Assembly (NCBI RefSeq): GCF_003326475.1
Contig: NZ_JPWA01000021.1
Coordinates: 21,155-85,154, forward strand
Reading direction: 5' to 3'
From: Thalassospira xianhensis MCCC 1A02616
Lineage (GTDB): Bacteria > Pseudomonadota > Alphaproteobacteria > Rhodospirillales > Thalassospiraceae
DNA: 64,000 nt
Below are positions 50,880 to 59,905 of the stretch, piece by piece. The position numbers were made by a program, and so were the translations under genes. Position 1 is the first letter of the stretch; every line of letters begins with the position of its first letter. Under the pieces are notes generated by a model, which was given only the letters and a program-made list of their open reading frames with translations, did not search any database and had not been told where the DNA came from.

Positions 50880-50959
50880 TAAAAACGATTTTTCTTATCG
50901 GTCCGGTTCGGTCATTGTTTCGGGAGTATTCAAGACCATGCGTTTGGGGCAGGGGCATT

Positions 50960-51397
50960 TTGACTGAACTTGATAAATTCGACTATCGCCTGCTGGAACT
51001 GTTGCAGCAGAACAGTCGTCTGACGGGAACCGAATTATCGGCACAGGTGGGATTGTCATCGGCGGCGTGCCTTCGCCGGGTGCAGCGTTTGCGCGAAACC
51101 GGCGTGATCGAACGCGACGTTGCGATTGTGTCGCCAAAGGTATTTGGCAAACGGATGATGATCATTGTCTTGCTGACCATGGATCGCGACCGGCCGGACC
51201 GCTATATGCTGATGCGCGAGGAATTCGGCAAAATGCCCGAAGTCGTGCAATGCCATCATGTGACCGGGGCGCATGATTTCGTGCTGCGCATTCAGGTGGC
51301 CGATATGGATGAATATAGCGCGTTTGTGGACCGGGTTTTTCATGAGCCCTATATCAAGCGCTATGAAAGCCTCGCGGTTCTGGGGTCGCTTAAATAA
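50960..51397 (+). CDS. Lrp/AsnC-family regulator (TTG start)
   Basis: A 145-residue regulator: helix-turn-helix ELLQQNSRLTGTELSAQVGLSSAACLRRVQRLRETGVIERDVAIV (about residues 10-55), then a RAM domain ending HEPYIKRYESLAVLGSLK. Start is TTG at 50960 with AGGGG 4-5 bases upstream; an ATG at 50938 is out of frame. It is convergent with the polyamine genes across a terminator, so it may instead regulate the divergent DUF1127 gene or itself. Confidence 0.88.
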   Translation: MTELDKFDYRLLELLQQNSRLTGTELSAQVGLSSAACLRRVQRLRETGVIERDVAIVSPKVFGKRMMIIVLLTMDRDRPDRYMLMREEFGKMPEVVQCHHVTGAHDFVLRIQVADMDEYSAFVDRVFHEPYIKRYESLAVLGSLK

Positions 51398-51398
51398 A

Positions 51399-51424
51399 AA
51401 CGGCGGGCACCAAAGCCCGCCGTT
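51399..51424. terminator. Bidirectional terminator, Lrp / carboxynorspermidine dehydrogenase
   Basis: AACGGCGGGC (51399-51408) and GCCCGCCGTT (51415-51424) form a perfect 10-base stem with a 6-base loop. An A run on the left gives T residues for the minus-strand transcript, and ATTTT follows on the right. Confidence 0.85.
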
Positions 51425-51451
51425 CGCATTTTGGATCATCAGGATTATGGC

Positions 51452-52693
51452 TTAGGCGAAATCAAGCGCACGGTCGCCATTGGCATCCTTGATGCGGGTC
51501 GGAAGACCCATGCCGTTCAGAAGGTTCAGGAACGGTTTGGATGGCAGTTCTTCGACATTTGCCATCTTTTTCACATCCCATTCGCCCGTGGCGATCAGCA
51601 TGGCGGCTGCGACCGGCGGAACACCAGCGGTATAGGAAATGCCCTGGCTTCCGACTTCCTCGTACGCGTCTTTATGGTCGGCGACGTTATAGATCAGGAC
51701 TTCGGTTTCCTTGCCGTCCTTGCTGCCCTTCACCAGATCACCGATGCAGGTTTTGCCGGTATAGTCGGGTGCGAGCGAGCTTGGATCGGGCAGGCAGGCC
51801 TTGACGACCTTGAGCGGCACGACTTCGAGGCCCTCGGCCGTCGTGACCGGTTTTTCCGAGAGCAGGCCGATATTGTTCAGGACCGTAAAGACATTGACGT
51901 AGTGATCGCCAAAGCCCATCCAGAAACGGACATTGGGCACGTCCAGATTCTGTGAGAGGGAATGAACTTCGTCATGGCCGGTCATGAAGGTCTGGCTTTC
52001 GCCGACAACCGGCATGTCCCAGATTTTCTTGACCTCGAACATCTTGTTTTCCTGCCAGGCGTTGTTCTGCCAGGAATAAACCGTGCCGGTAAATTCGCGG
52101 AAATTGATTTCCGGGTCGAAGTTGGTGGCAAAATATTTGCCGTGGCTGCCGGCATTGATGTCGATGATGTCGATCGAGTCAATCTTGTCGAAGTAATCCT
52201 CGACCGCCAGTTTGGCATAGGCATTGACCACGCCCGGATCAAAACCGACGCCCAAAATCGCGGTAATACCGGCCTTTTCGCATTCTTCACGGCGTTTCCA
52301 CTCGTAATTTGCGTACCATGGCGGGGTTTCGCAGATTTTGTCCTGTTCTTCGTGGATGGCGGTGTCGAGATAGGCAACGCCCGCCTTGATGCAGGCCGAC
52401 ATGACCGGCATGTTGATGAAGGCAGAACCGACATTGATGACGATTTCGCAGCCGGTTTTCTTGATCAATGCGACGGTGGCATCGATATCGGTTGCGTCAA
52501 GCGCATGACCTTCGAGAACGCCGGCATTCTTCAGGTTTTTCTTTTCATGAATGCTGTCGATGATTTTCTGGCATTTTTCCGCAGTACGCGACGCAATATG
52601 GATATCGCCAAGCACATCATTATGCTGTGCACATTTGTGCGCGACCACCTGTGCGACGCCACCTGCGCCGATAATCAGAACATTCTTCTTCAT
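51452..52693 (-). CDS. Carboxy(nor)spermidine dehydrogenase (saccharopine-dehydrogenase-like)
   Basis: A 413-residue NAD(P)-dependent enzyme that condenses aspartate semialdehyde with a diamine to carboxynorspermidine or carboxyspermidine. The Rossmann motif IGAGGVAQVVAHKC starts near residue 8. HEEQDKICETPPWYANYEWKRR and GFDPGVVNAYAKLA are family hallmarks that separate it from lysine-pathway saccharopine dehydrogenases. It follows the decarboxylase gene by 51 bases on the same strand, completing the two-step pathway. Confidence 0.93.
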   Translation of the reverse strand: MKKNVLIIGAGGVAQVVAHKCAQHNDVLGDIHIASRTAEKCQKIIDSIHEKKNLKNAGVLEGHALDATDIDATVALIKKTGCEIVINVGSAFINMPVMSACIKAGVAYLDTAIHEEQDKICETPPWYANYEWKRREECEKAGITAILGVGFDPGVVNAYAKLAVEDYFDKIDSIDIIDINAGSHGKYFATNFDPEINFREFTGTVYSWQNNAWQENKMFEVKKIWDMPVVGESQTFMTGHDEVHSLSQNLDVPNVRFWMGFGDHYVNVFTVLNNIGLLSEKPVTTAEGLEVVPLKVVKACLPDPSSLAPDYTGKTCIGDLVKGSKDGKETEVLIYNVADHKDAYEEVGSQGISYTAGVPPVAAAMLIATGEWDVKKMANVEELPSKPFLNLLNGMGLPTRIKDANGDRALDFA

Positions 52694-52744
52694 TTCGGGC
52701 CAAAAACTCCCTTTTTACGAATAGATGAAACCCAAAGCGCCTTT

Positions 52745-53842
52745 TTACGAAAGGCTCGAAACATAATCATCGAAGGTGAACTCACGTACAACGCGTTCGC
52801 TGCCGTCGAGTTCCTTGATCACGATGGACGGCATGCCGACACCGTTGAACCAGTTCTTTTTGACCATGGTGTAACCGGCGGCATCCTGAATGGAAATGCG
52901 GTCGCCGACCCTGATCTCGTTTGCGAAATTGAATTCGCCAAAAACGTCACCGGCAAGGCAGGACTTGCCGCAGATCATATAGGCATGATCGCCTTTGTTC
53001 GGCTCAATCTTGGCGGTTTCGCGATAGATCAGAAGATCGAGCATGTGGGCCTCGATCGAGCTATCGACAATCGCAAGGTTTTTGCCATTGAACAGCGTAT
53101 CAAGCACGGTGACCTCAAGGGTGGTGCTTTTGGTGATCGATGCTTCGCCCGGTTCGAGATAAACCTGAACGCCGTATTTTTCCGAGAAGGCCCTGAGCCG
53201 GGCGCAGAATTTATCAAGCGGGTAATTGTCCCCGGTGAAGTGAATGCCGCCCCCCAAGCTAACCCATTCGACGCGCGACAGAAGCGAGCCAAATTTGGTT
53301 TCAATATCGCCCAGCATGTTGTCGAACAGATCGAAATCGGCGTTTTCGCAGTTATTGTGGATCATGAAGCCGGAAATGCGGTCCATGACGGCCTCGACCT
53401 TGGTGACGTCCCATTCGCCAAGACGCGAAAACGGGCGGGCCGGATCGGCCAGATCGAAGCTGGAACTTGAAACCTGCGGGTTCAGGCGAAGGCCGCGCAC
53501 GATGCCCGATGCGGCATCGGCAAAACGGTTAAGCTGGCTGATGGAATTGAAGATGATCTTGTCGGCGTTTTCGATGACTTCGTCGATTTCGGAATCGGCA
53601 TAGGCCACGCTATAGGCATGGGTTTCCTTGCCGAATTTCTTGCGGCCCAGTTTGACTTCGTGCAGCGACGAGGATGTCGTGCCATCCATATAGTCCGACA
53701 TGAAATCGAAGACCGACCAGGTTGCAAAGCATTTCAATGCCAGCAACGCCTTTGCGCCGGAATGTTCGCGCACATAGGCGATCTTTTCCATGTTGCGCAG
53801 CAGTTTCGATTTATCGATCAGATAATAAGGCGTATGCGGCAT
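52745..53842 (-). CDS. nspC: Carboxynorspermidine decarboxylase
   Basis: A 365-residue PLP enzyme of the alanine-racemase-fold group. The PLP-binding Lys37 lies in ALLALKCFAT. Further motifs are VSLGGGIHFTGDNYPLDKF, YLEPGEASITKSTTLEVTVLD and the C-terminal CGKSCLAGDVFGEF with the Cys of the active site across the dimer. It removes the carboxyl group from carboxy(nor)spermidine to give spermidine or norspermidine. First of the two polyamine genes, preceded by a long gene-free leader. Confidence 0.95.
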   Translation of the reverse strand: MPHTPYYLIDKSKLLRNMEKIAYVREHSGAKALLALKCFATWSVFDFMSDYMDGTTSSSLHEVKLGRKKFGKETHAYSVAYADSEIDEVIENADKIIFNSISQLNRFADAASGIVRGLRLNPQVSSSSFDLADPARPFSRLGEWDVTKVEAVMDRISGFMIHNNCENADFDLFDNMLGDIETKFGSLLSRVEWVSLGGGIHFTGDNYPLDKFCARLRAFSEKYGVQVYLEPGEASITKSTTLEVTVLDTLFNGKNLAIVDSSIEAHMLDLLIYRETAKIEPNKGDHAYMICGKSCLAGDVFGEFNFANEIRVGDRISIQDAAGYTMVKKNWFNGVGMPSIVIKELDGSERVVREFTFDDYVSSLS

Positions 53843-54363
53843 CGTATTCTGGTTCCTCGACCGAAGGCCCTGTTTTCAGGGACCGAAAAGACAACACGGA
53901 AAACGTCCGTCGACCGGCAAACATTCCCCGCAAGGTTCGGCATTCAAGCCCGGTTTGCGCCAACGAATTTCATACCATCGATGCGAAGGCACTTTGTGCC
54001 TGTATCGCATGCGCCGCGACCCAATAGCAGCGGGGCGCATACGGGTCAACAGTGTGACCACATTGTCTGATCGCGTGGCCTTTAATTTACCGGGGCCTTT
54101 GGGCCTTTTGATGCAGGATTTGCAAGGGTAACAGTTTGATTCCATAGGGAAACAGGTGGCGATCAGATGCAGGTTTCCGTTTCGTGAAACTTGGGCCTGC
54201 CGTGCGGGGCTTTGCACAAGCCGGATTTCCAACAGTATCACCAAATCGCGGATTTTGCATGGTTGCGGGGCAAAAAGCCCGCGATGGCATCTGCGCTATT
54301 GCTTTTTTGTACCGAATGGATAAATGTTTACCGATTGGTACAATAAAGCTGATGGAGCCGACG
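53843..54363. other. 521-base gene-free region upstream of nspC and the NTF2-fold gene
   Basis: No convincing gene. On the nspC side there are hairpins: CCCTG-TTTT-CAGGG (53868-53881), ATGCGCC (54009-54015) with GGCGCAT (54034-54040), and GGTCA/TGACC (54044-54059). A structured 5' leader for nspC is possible. The right end holds the TetR-type operator candidate. Confidence 0.5.
54307..54343. promoter_or_regulatory. Candidate TetR operator in front of the NTF2-fold gene
   Basis: TTGTACC (54307-54313) and GGTACAA (54337-54343) are inverse arms. Within them TACCGAATGG (54310) and TACCGATTGG (54329) are direct repeats 19 bases apart, the second being the near-palindrome TACC-GATT-GGTA. Twenty-one bases downstream is the start at 54364. 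Confidence 0.5.
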
Positions 54364-54837
54364 ATGAGTGAGCTACGCCAACCCTTGCCGCCCTTTACGC
54401 GGGAAACCGCAATCCAGAAAGTCCGCATGGCCGAAGATGGCTGGAACAGTCGCGATCCGGCGCGGGTGTCGCTGGCCTATACGCCTGATACGATCTGGCG
54501 GAACCGTGCGGAATTTGCCAATGGTCGCGAGGAGGTCATTGCCTTTCTGACCCGCAAATGGAACAAGGAACTGGAATATCGATTGATCAAAGAGCTGTGG
54601 GCGCATGACGGCAACCGGATCGCGGTGCGTTTTGCCTATGAGTATCGCGATGATTCCGGGAACTGGTATCGGGCCTATGGCAACGAGAATTGGGAATTTG
54701 CCGAGAATGGCCAGATGCATCGCCGGTTTGCCTGCATCAATGACATGCCGATCCGCGAAGAAGACCGCAAATTCTTCTGGGACCGTTCGGGGCCGCGCCC
54801 GGCCGATCATCCGGGCCTGTCCGATCTGGGATTATAA
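54364..54837 (+). CDS. NTF2-like protein, DUF1348 family
   Basis: A 157-residue protein with the DUF1348 pattern: [38 protein letters not shown], then [52 protein letters not shown] and [19 protein letters not shown]. The fold is NTF2-like and function of the family is unknown, though members are often induced with stress or detoxification genes. ATG at 54364 has GGAG 6 bases upstream; the in-frame ATG at 54352 and longer starts lack this. TetR gene follows by 7 bases. Confidence 0.9.
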   Translation: MSELRQPLPPFTRETAIQKVRMAEDGWNSRDPARVSLAYTPDTIWRNRAEFANGREEVIAFLTRKWNKELEYRLIKELWAHDGNRIAVRFAYEYRDDSGNWYRAYGNENWEFAENGQMHRRFACINDMPIREEDRKFFWDRSGPRPADHPGLSDLGL

Positions 54838-54844
54838 GTAAGCC

Positions 54845-55435
54845 ATGCCAAAGATTATCGCGGAGCGTTCCGATGTTATTCCCGTCCTTGCGGAGATTTT
54901 CCGCGAGTATGGCTATGAGGGGGCTAGCCTTTCGCTGATTGCCAGCCGGACGGGTCTGGGAAAGGGAAGTCTTTATCATTTCTTTCCGGGTGGCAAAGAG
55001 GAGATGGCATCCGAAGTGCTTCGCGAGATCGATGGCTGGTTCGAGGATGCGGTTTACAAGCCGCTGCGTGACGGGGATGACCCGCGGGCGGCGATTTTGG
55101 AAATGTGCCGGTCGGTTGCGACCTATTTCTGGTCGGGCAAGCGGGTGTGCCTGATCGGGGCCTTTGCGCTTGATAATGTGCGTGACCGTTTTTCAGACGC
55201 AATCCGCGATTATTTTGCGGTCTGGCAGCGGTCGTTGCAGCAGGCGCTTGTGCGGATCGGGCATGATGCGGACCGGGCATCGGACATTGCCGAAGATGCG
55301 ATTTTATCGATCCAGGGGGCGCTTGTTTTATCGCGTGCGCTGGACGACACGGCGGTGTTTGAGCGCGCCATGGCGCGGGTTGAAACCGGGTTGCTGGCGG
55401 GACCAGATCAGGGAAACGGGCGCACGGGACCCTGA
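54845..55435 (+). CDS. TetR-family regulator
   Basis: A 196-residue regulator with an N-terminal TetR helix-turn-helix (IFREYGYEGASLSLIASRTGLGKGSLYHFFPGGKEEMASEVL, about residues 18-60). The C-terminal helical ligand domain is LmrA/YxaF-like (RSVATYFWSGKRVCLIGAFAL). It is co-transcribed with the DUF1348 gene and presumably represses that pair through the dyad at 54307. Ligand unknown. Confidence 0.92.
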   Translation: MPKIIAERSDVIPVLAEIFREYGYEGASLSLIASRTGLGKGSLYHFFPGGKEEMASEVLREIDGWFEDAVYKPLRDGDDPRAAILEMCRSVATYFWSGKRVCLIGAFALDNVRDRFSDAIRDYFAVWQRSLQQALVRIGHDADRASDIAEDAILSIQGALVLSRALDDTAVFERAMARVETGLLAGPDQGNGRTGP

Positions 55436-55442
55436 CGGGGTG

Positions 55443-55461
55443 TGATACCATCACGGTATCA
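55443..55461. repeat. Inverted repeat after the TetR gene
   Basis: TGATACC-ATCAC-GGTATCA, perfect 7-base arms, 8 bases after the TetR stop, followed by six A. It may be a weak terminator or a protein site. Confidence 0.4.
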
Positions 55462-55525
55462 AAAAATGACAAATTGACAGTCGTGCGGCCCTTGATCATC
55501 GGGATGCGATGATTAAGTTTTATAA

Positions 55526-55537
55526 TGATTTAAATCA
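55526..55537. promoter_or_regulatory. Palindrome upstream of the VOC gene
   Basis: TGATTTAAATCA is a perfect 12-base palindrome 27 bases before the start codon at 55565. It is a possible operator; no regulator can be named. Confidence 0.3.
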
Positions 55538-55564
55538 CTCCAAGCGACAAATGAGGAGGCGTCC

Positions 55565-56050
55565 ATGCCTGCACCCGTCAGTGTCGATCACTTGGCCTTT
55601 CCGACCCGCGATCTTGCGGCGACGGATGATTTTTATTCCCGTGTTCTAAAGGCGCGGCTTGTCCATGCCGAAAGCGGTTACAGTCCGTCGTGGAAAAGCG
55701 ATTATCTGCTGATTACCTTTGCACTGACCGATGGAACGCGGCTGTCATTCTTTGACTGGCCAGCCGATACCGGGCCGTATCCCGATGATCCCGACATGCC
55801 CAATGACGTGTTTCATATCGGGCTTCGGTGCGATACGCCGCGTGATGTGATTGCCTGGCAGAACCATTTGTTCCAGCACAAGGTGGTTTACCATAACGAG
55901 GATGACGGGCAATCGCGCCGGTTGTTCATCCGTGATCCGAACGGCATCCGGTTTGAAATCTTTGCCGCGGATCAGCCGAAATACAGTGACGATCACGAAG
56001 ATCGGGCACGTTCGGTTTATGAGGAATGGCAGAAGATCGCCAATCGCTGA
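55565..56050 (+). CDS. VOC-family (glyoxalase/bleomycin-resistance fold) protein
   Basis: A 161-residue protein with a two-module vicinal-oxygen-chelate fold. VDHLAFPTRDLAATDDFYSRVL (residues 7-28) gives the first metal His; FHIGLRCDTPRDV and FIRDPNGIRFEIFA (about 119-132) the later ligands. GAGGAGG precedes the ATG. Such single-domain VOC proteins are lyases, dioxygenases or resistance proteins; the substrate is unknown. It is convergent with the LacI gene, 13 bases apart. Confidence 0.9.
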   Translation: MPAPVSVDHLAFPTRDLAATDDFYSRVLKARLVHAESGYSPSWKSDYLLITFALTDGTRLSFFDWPADTGPYPDDPDMPNDVFHIGLRCDTPRDVIAWQNHLFQHKVVYHNEDDGQSRRLFIRDPNGIRFEIFAADQPKYSDDHEDRARSVYEEWQKIANR

Positions 56051-56063
56051 TCAGGCTTTATGG

Positions 56064-57095
56064 TCAAGCCGGGCAGGGACCGGTGCTTTGGCGGATGATC
56101 AGTTCGGTCGGGACAATGACCGGGTTTTCCGCCGGTCCGGGGATGGCGCCGGTTTTATCAAGCCGGGCCAGCAGCAGCGAAATCGCCTGTTCACCCAATC
56201 GTCGACGCGGTTGGCGCACGGTTGTGAGCGGCGGGTCGTAATTGGCGGCCAGATGGATATCGTCGAAACCGACCACCGAGACATCGTGGGGCACGCGAAG
56301 GCCAAGTTCCTTGGCCGCGACAATGACGCCGATTGCCATACCGTCCGATGAGCAGAAAAACGCCGTCGGGCGGTTTTTGCTGTCTTTAAGCAGGGCACGC
56401 GCCGCCGAAATGCCCGATTCAATCGAGAAATCGCCGCGGTAAATCAGGGACGGGTTTGCTTCGATGCCGCTTTCGGCCAGCGCGCGACGATAGCCGGCAA
56501 CGCGGTCGGTCGTCAGGATGTTGCTGGCGGGGCCTGCGATATGGGCGATGCGGCTGTGGCCGAGGTCGAGCAGATGTTTGGTCGCGCTGAAGGCAGCCTT
56601 TTCATTGTCGATGATCACGGTCGGCAGGTTGCAACCCGGAATGCGTTCGCATGCAATGACGACGGGCGGAATGATCCCGCGCGGGGTATTGGCAAGCGGT
56701 GCCGGAAGGCGCCCGTTTAGCAGGATCATCGCGTCGGCCTGATTGCTGCGCAGATAGGCGGCATAGGTGGCTTCGCGTTCGGGTTCGTTCTGGGTATCGC
56801 CGATCAGGACGTTGTAGCCCGCCTTGCTGGCCCCCTGTTCGATTCCCGACAGAATTTCCGAAAAGAAGGGGTTTCCGATATCGGGGACCAGCAAAAGGAT
56901 CATGCCCGACCGGTTCAGGCGCAGGTTCCGGGCCATGACATTGGCGGTATAACCGGTCGCGGCGATGGCGGTTTGCACTTTTTCGCGCGTGCTTTCGGAA
57001 ACCACATGGGGTTTGTGCAAGGCACGGCTGACGGTGGCAATGGATACCCCGGCATGTTCGGCAACATCTTCAATCGTCGCGATTTTTTCGATCAT
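56064..57095 (-). CDS. LacI-family regulator of the sugar operon
   Basis: A 343-residue regulator: helix-turn-helix ATIEDVAEHAGVSIATVSRALHKPHVVSE at residues 6-34, hinge NVMARNLRLNRSGMILLLVPDIGNPFF, then a sugar-binding-like core with GYRRALAESGI and VVGFDDIHLAANYDPPLTTV. AGGA lies about 6 bases before the ATG. It is divergent from the sugar ABC operon and two LacI-type operators lie between, so it should repress both until an inducer sugar binds. Confidence 0.94.
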   Translation of the reverse strand: MIEKIATIEDVAEHAGVSIATVSRALHKPHVVSESTREKVQTAIAATGYTANVMARNLRLNRSGMILLLVPDIGNPFFSEILSGIEQGASKAGYNVLIGDTQNEPEREATYAAYLRSNQADAMILLNGRLPAPLANTPRGIIPPVVIACERIPGCNLPTVIIDNEKAAFSATKHLLDLGHSRIAHIAGPASNILTTDRVAGYRRALAESGIEANPSLIYRGDFSIESGISAARALLKDSKNRPTAFFCSSDGMAIGVIVAAKELGLRVPHDVSVVGFDDIHLAANYDPPLTTVRQPRRRLGEQAISLLLARLDKTGAIPGPAENPVIVPTELIIRQSTGPCPA

Positions 57096-57191
57096 TCTTC
57101 TTCCTACTCTGCCGCTTGCAAGCTGTCCAGCGGCATTGATGGCGCGGCAAGGGCCCTGATAACCGGTGTGATTTTCATCACCATATGAAAA

Positions 57192-57227
57192 ATGTAAAGG
57201 TTTACATAATTAATGAAAACGTTTACA
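57192..57227. promoter_or_regulatory. Two LacI-type operators between the regulator and sugar ABC operon
   Basis: ATGTAAAGGTTTACAT (57192-57207, perfect 7-base arms) and TGAAAACGTTTACA (57214-57227, one mismatched pair, central CG) resemble the family consensus TGTAAACGTTTACA. Their centres are 21 bases apart, two helical turns, so repressor dimers would sit on one DNA face. Confidence 0.7.
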
Positions 57228-57281
57228 CAAGAGGCAATCAAAAGTTGATCGCATCAATGCGACGCTAGGGAGGCTACATAA

Positions 57282-58835
57282 ATGACGGATGCGGCTGTTC
57301 ATGCCGTTAATCCCGGTATCGGGGGCGAAGTGCGTCTTTCCGGCCGGAAGATTTGCAAATCATTTGGCCCGGCACAGGTGCTTTTCGATGTGTCCATCGA
57401 CCTGCATGCAGGCGAGGTGCACGCGCTTTTGGGCGAAAATGGTGCGGGCAAATCAACGCTGGTTAAAATCCTGTCGGGCTATCACGAGCCGACCGAGGGC
57501 GAGCTTGTCCTTGATGGCAAATCCATAAGCTTTGCCGATAGCGAGGCGGGCGAAGGGCATGGGGTGATCCTGATCCATCAGGAACTTAACCTTGCCGAGC
57601 AGCTTACCGTTGAAGAAAACATTTTCCTCGGTCGCGAAATCAAACGCGGCTGGTTCCTTGATAAAACCGCGATGCGCGCCGAGGCCAAAAAGCTTCTGGA
57701 ACAGCTTCAATGCGATGTCGATCCGCGGACCCGTATTCGTGATCTTTCGGTTTCTGATCGCCAGATGGTCGAAATTGCCAAGGCGCTGAGCAAAAAGGCC
57801 GATATCCTGATCCTGGACGAACCGACCGCGGTTCTGACCGGGCGCGAGGTTGAAATCCTGTTTGATCAGATCCGGCGTTTGCGCGAACAGGGTGTCGCGA
57901 TCCTTTATATTTCCCACAAGCTTGACGAAATCAAAGCCATTGCCGACCGCGTCACCGTGCTGCGCGATGGCCGCCACATCGTGACCGAGCCGGTGGTTGA
58001 CCTGAGCAAGGATGACATGGCGCGTTTGATGGTCGGGCGCGACATCAAACAGATGTTCCCGCATCGGGTATCGGATACCAGCGCGCCGATTGTTTTATCG
58101 GTGCGCGATCTTTCGGTGCCCGGACATGTGCGAGATGCCAGTTTTGACCTGCATAAGGGCGAGGTTCTTGGTTTTGCCGGGATCGTTGGGGCGGGACGCA
58201 CCGCCTTGATGGAGGCGATTATCGGCCTTCGCGAACGGTCGTCGGGGACGATTGAACGCGATGGCAAGCCGGTGCGGATCGCAAGTTTGCAGGATGCCAA
58301 AAACAGCGGCATCGCCTATCTGACCAAGGACCGGAAAGGCAGCGGGTTGCTGCTGAATATGGATATGCGACCCAACCTGACCCTGCTGGCGCTGGAAAAG
58401 TTCGGGCGTGTGATTGTTGACCGCAAGGCGGAAGAAGCCGCCCTTGAAAAAGCAATCGAGGCGTTTGACATCCGGGCGGCCGACAGCAAGGCCAAGGTCG
58501 GTGATTTTTCCGGTGGCAATCAGCAAAAGCTGTTGCTGGCGAAGGTCATGGAAACCGATCCGGATATCGTGATCATCGACGAGCCGACACGCGGCATCGA
58601 TATCGGCACCAAAAGCCAGATTTACCATTTTATCGGCGGTCTGACCGATCGCGGAAAATCCGTCATTCTCCTGTCGTCGGAAATGCCAGAAATGCTTGGC
58701 CTGTCGGACCGCATCGCGGTCATGGCGGCCGGACGCATTACCGGCATTCTTGAAGGAAACGATCGCAACGAACATGAAATCATGCGGCACGCGACAGGAA
58801 TTTCAGGCCAGGAGGGAGTGTCTGTTCATGAGTAG
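57282..58835 (+). CDS. Sugar ABC transporter double ATPase (RbsA/MglA-like)
   Basis: A 517-residue protein with two ATPase halves. Half 1: Walker [10 protein letters not shown] at 51-59, signature [30 protein letters not shown]. Half 2: degenerate Walker [10 protein letters not shown] and signature [15 protein letters not shown] with DEPTRGID, as usual in this family. GGGAGG precedes the ATG. It energises the permease encoded by the overlapping next gene (8 bases). Confidence 0.95.
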   Translation: MTDAAVHAVNPGIGGEVRLSGRKICKSFGPAQVLFDVSIDLHAGEVHALLGENGAGKSTLVKILSGYHEPTEGELVLDGKSISFADSEAGEGHGVILIHQELNLAEQLTVEENIFLGREIKRGWFLDKTAMRAEAKKLLEQLQCDVDPRTRIRDLSVSDRQMVEIAKALSKKADILILDEPTAVLTGREVEILFDQIRRLREQGVAILYISHKLDEIKAIADRVTVLRDGRHIVTEPVVDLSKDDMARLMVGRDIKQMFPHRVSDTSAPIVLSVRDLSVPGHVRDASFDLHKGEVLGFAGIVGAGRTALMEAIIGLRERSSGTIERDGKPVRIASLQDAKNSGIAYLTKDRKGSGLLLNMDMRPNLTLLALEKFGRVIVDRKAEEAALEKAIEAFDIRAADSKAKVGDFSGGNQQKLLLAKVMETDPDIVIIDEPTRGIDIGTKSQIYHFIGGLTDRGKSVILLSSEMPEMLGLSDRIAVMAAGRITGILEGNDRNEHEIMRHATGISGQEGVSVHE

Positions 58836-59841
58836 CCTTGAGCGCCGCGAGGCAAGTGCCTCGCCCCGTTTTTCCATCGATTTCAAGGCACTTGGCCCGT
58901 TTATGGCCCTTGTGGTGCTGTTTGTCCTGGGAACGGCGATCAATGACGCCTTCCTGAGTGGCGGCAACCTTTCGAATATTTTCACCCGTGCGGCTTTCAT
59001 CGGCATTATCGCGGTCGGCGCAACCTTTGTGATTACGGCGGGCGGGATCGACCTTTCGGTTGGTTCGATGGCGGCGTTCATATCCGGTGCGATGATTGTC
59101 GTGATGAATACGCTGGTCGAGACACTCGGACCGGGGCTTGAAACCGTTCTGATCGGGATCGTGTTAAGCATCATTCTTGGTATCGGGGCCGGGGCGGTCA
59201 ACGGGCTGGTCAGTACCAAGGGCAAGATCGAGGCCTTCATTGTCACACTTGGCACGATGGGGATTTACCGGTCGCTTGTGACCTATATGGCCGATGGCGG
59301 CACGCTGTCGCTGGATTTCGAGGTGCGCGGGACCTATCGCCCGGTTTATTACGGCGAATTGCTGGGCATTCCGGTACCGGTTCTGGTGTTCCTTGCGGTG
59401 GCGGTTGCCGGTTATGTGTTGCTGAACATGACGCCGTTCGGGCGGAAATGTTTTGCCATCGGCTCGAACGAGCAGGTAGCGCGCTATTCCGCGATCCATG
59501 TCGACCGGGTCAAGACGATGACCTATGTCATTCAGGGGCTTTGTGTGTCGATTGCGACCATCATTTATGTGCCCCGCCTTGGTTCCGCATCCAGTTCGAC
59601 CGGTGTTCTTTGGGAACTTGAAGCGATTGCAGCCGTGATCATCGGCGGCACGATGCTTAAGGGCGGTTATGGCCGCATCTGGGGCACGGTGGTTGGTGCG
59701 ATCATGCTGACCACGATTGGCAATATCCTTAACCTTACTGACGCGATCAGCAATTACCTGAACGGGGCTGTTCAGGGCTTGATCATTATCGTTGCCGTGT
59801 TCCTGCAACGCGGGGACTGGCGACGCAAGAAAAGCAAATAA
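58828..59841 (+). CDS. Sugar ABC transporter permease (RbsC-like)
   Basis: A 337-residue permease with about ten hydrophobic segments. ATG at 58828 overlaps the ATPase stop and has GGAGGGAG about 10 bases upstream; longer in-frame reading lies inside the ATPase gene. The RbsC hallmarks [47 protein letters not shown] and [26 protein letters not shown] are all present. Confidence 0.95.
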   Translation: MSSLERREASASPRFSIDFKALGPFMALVVLFVLGTAINDAFLSGGNLSNIFTRAAFIGIIAVGATFVITAGGIDLSVGSMAAFISGAMIVVMNTLVETLGPGLETVLIGIVLSIILGIGAGAVNGLVSTKGKIEAFIVTLGTMGIYRSLVTYMADGGTLSLDFEVRGTYRPVYYGELLGIPVPVLVFLAVAVAGYVLLNMTPFGRKCFAIGSNEQVARYSAIHVDRVKTMTYVIQGLCVSIATIIYVPRLGSASSSTGVLWELEAIAAVIIGGTMLKGGYGRIWGTVVGAIMLTTIGNILNLTDAISNYLNGAVQGLIIIVAVFLQRGDWRRKKSK

Positions 59842-59905
59842 CCGGCGATCAACGTCCGGCTCAAGATGACGTACAGAATCATTTTTTGATCAGGAGGAAG
59901 CTTGA

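Noticed and set aside
51962..53470. 502-codon plus-strand open frame opposite the polyamine genes
   Set aside because: Antisense shadow of two well-supported genes; it spans their junction.
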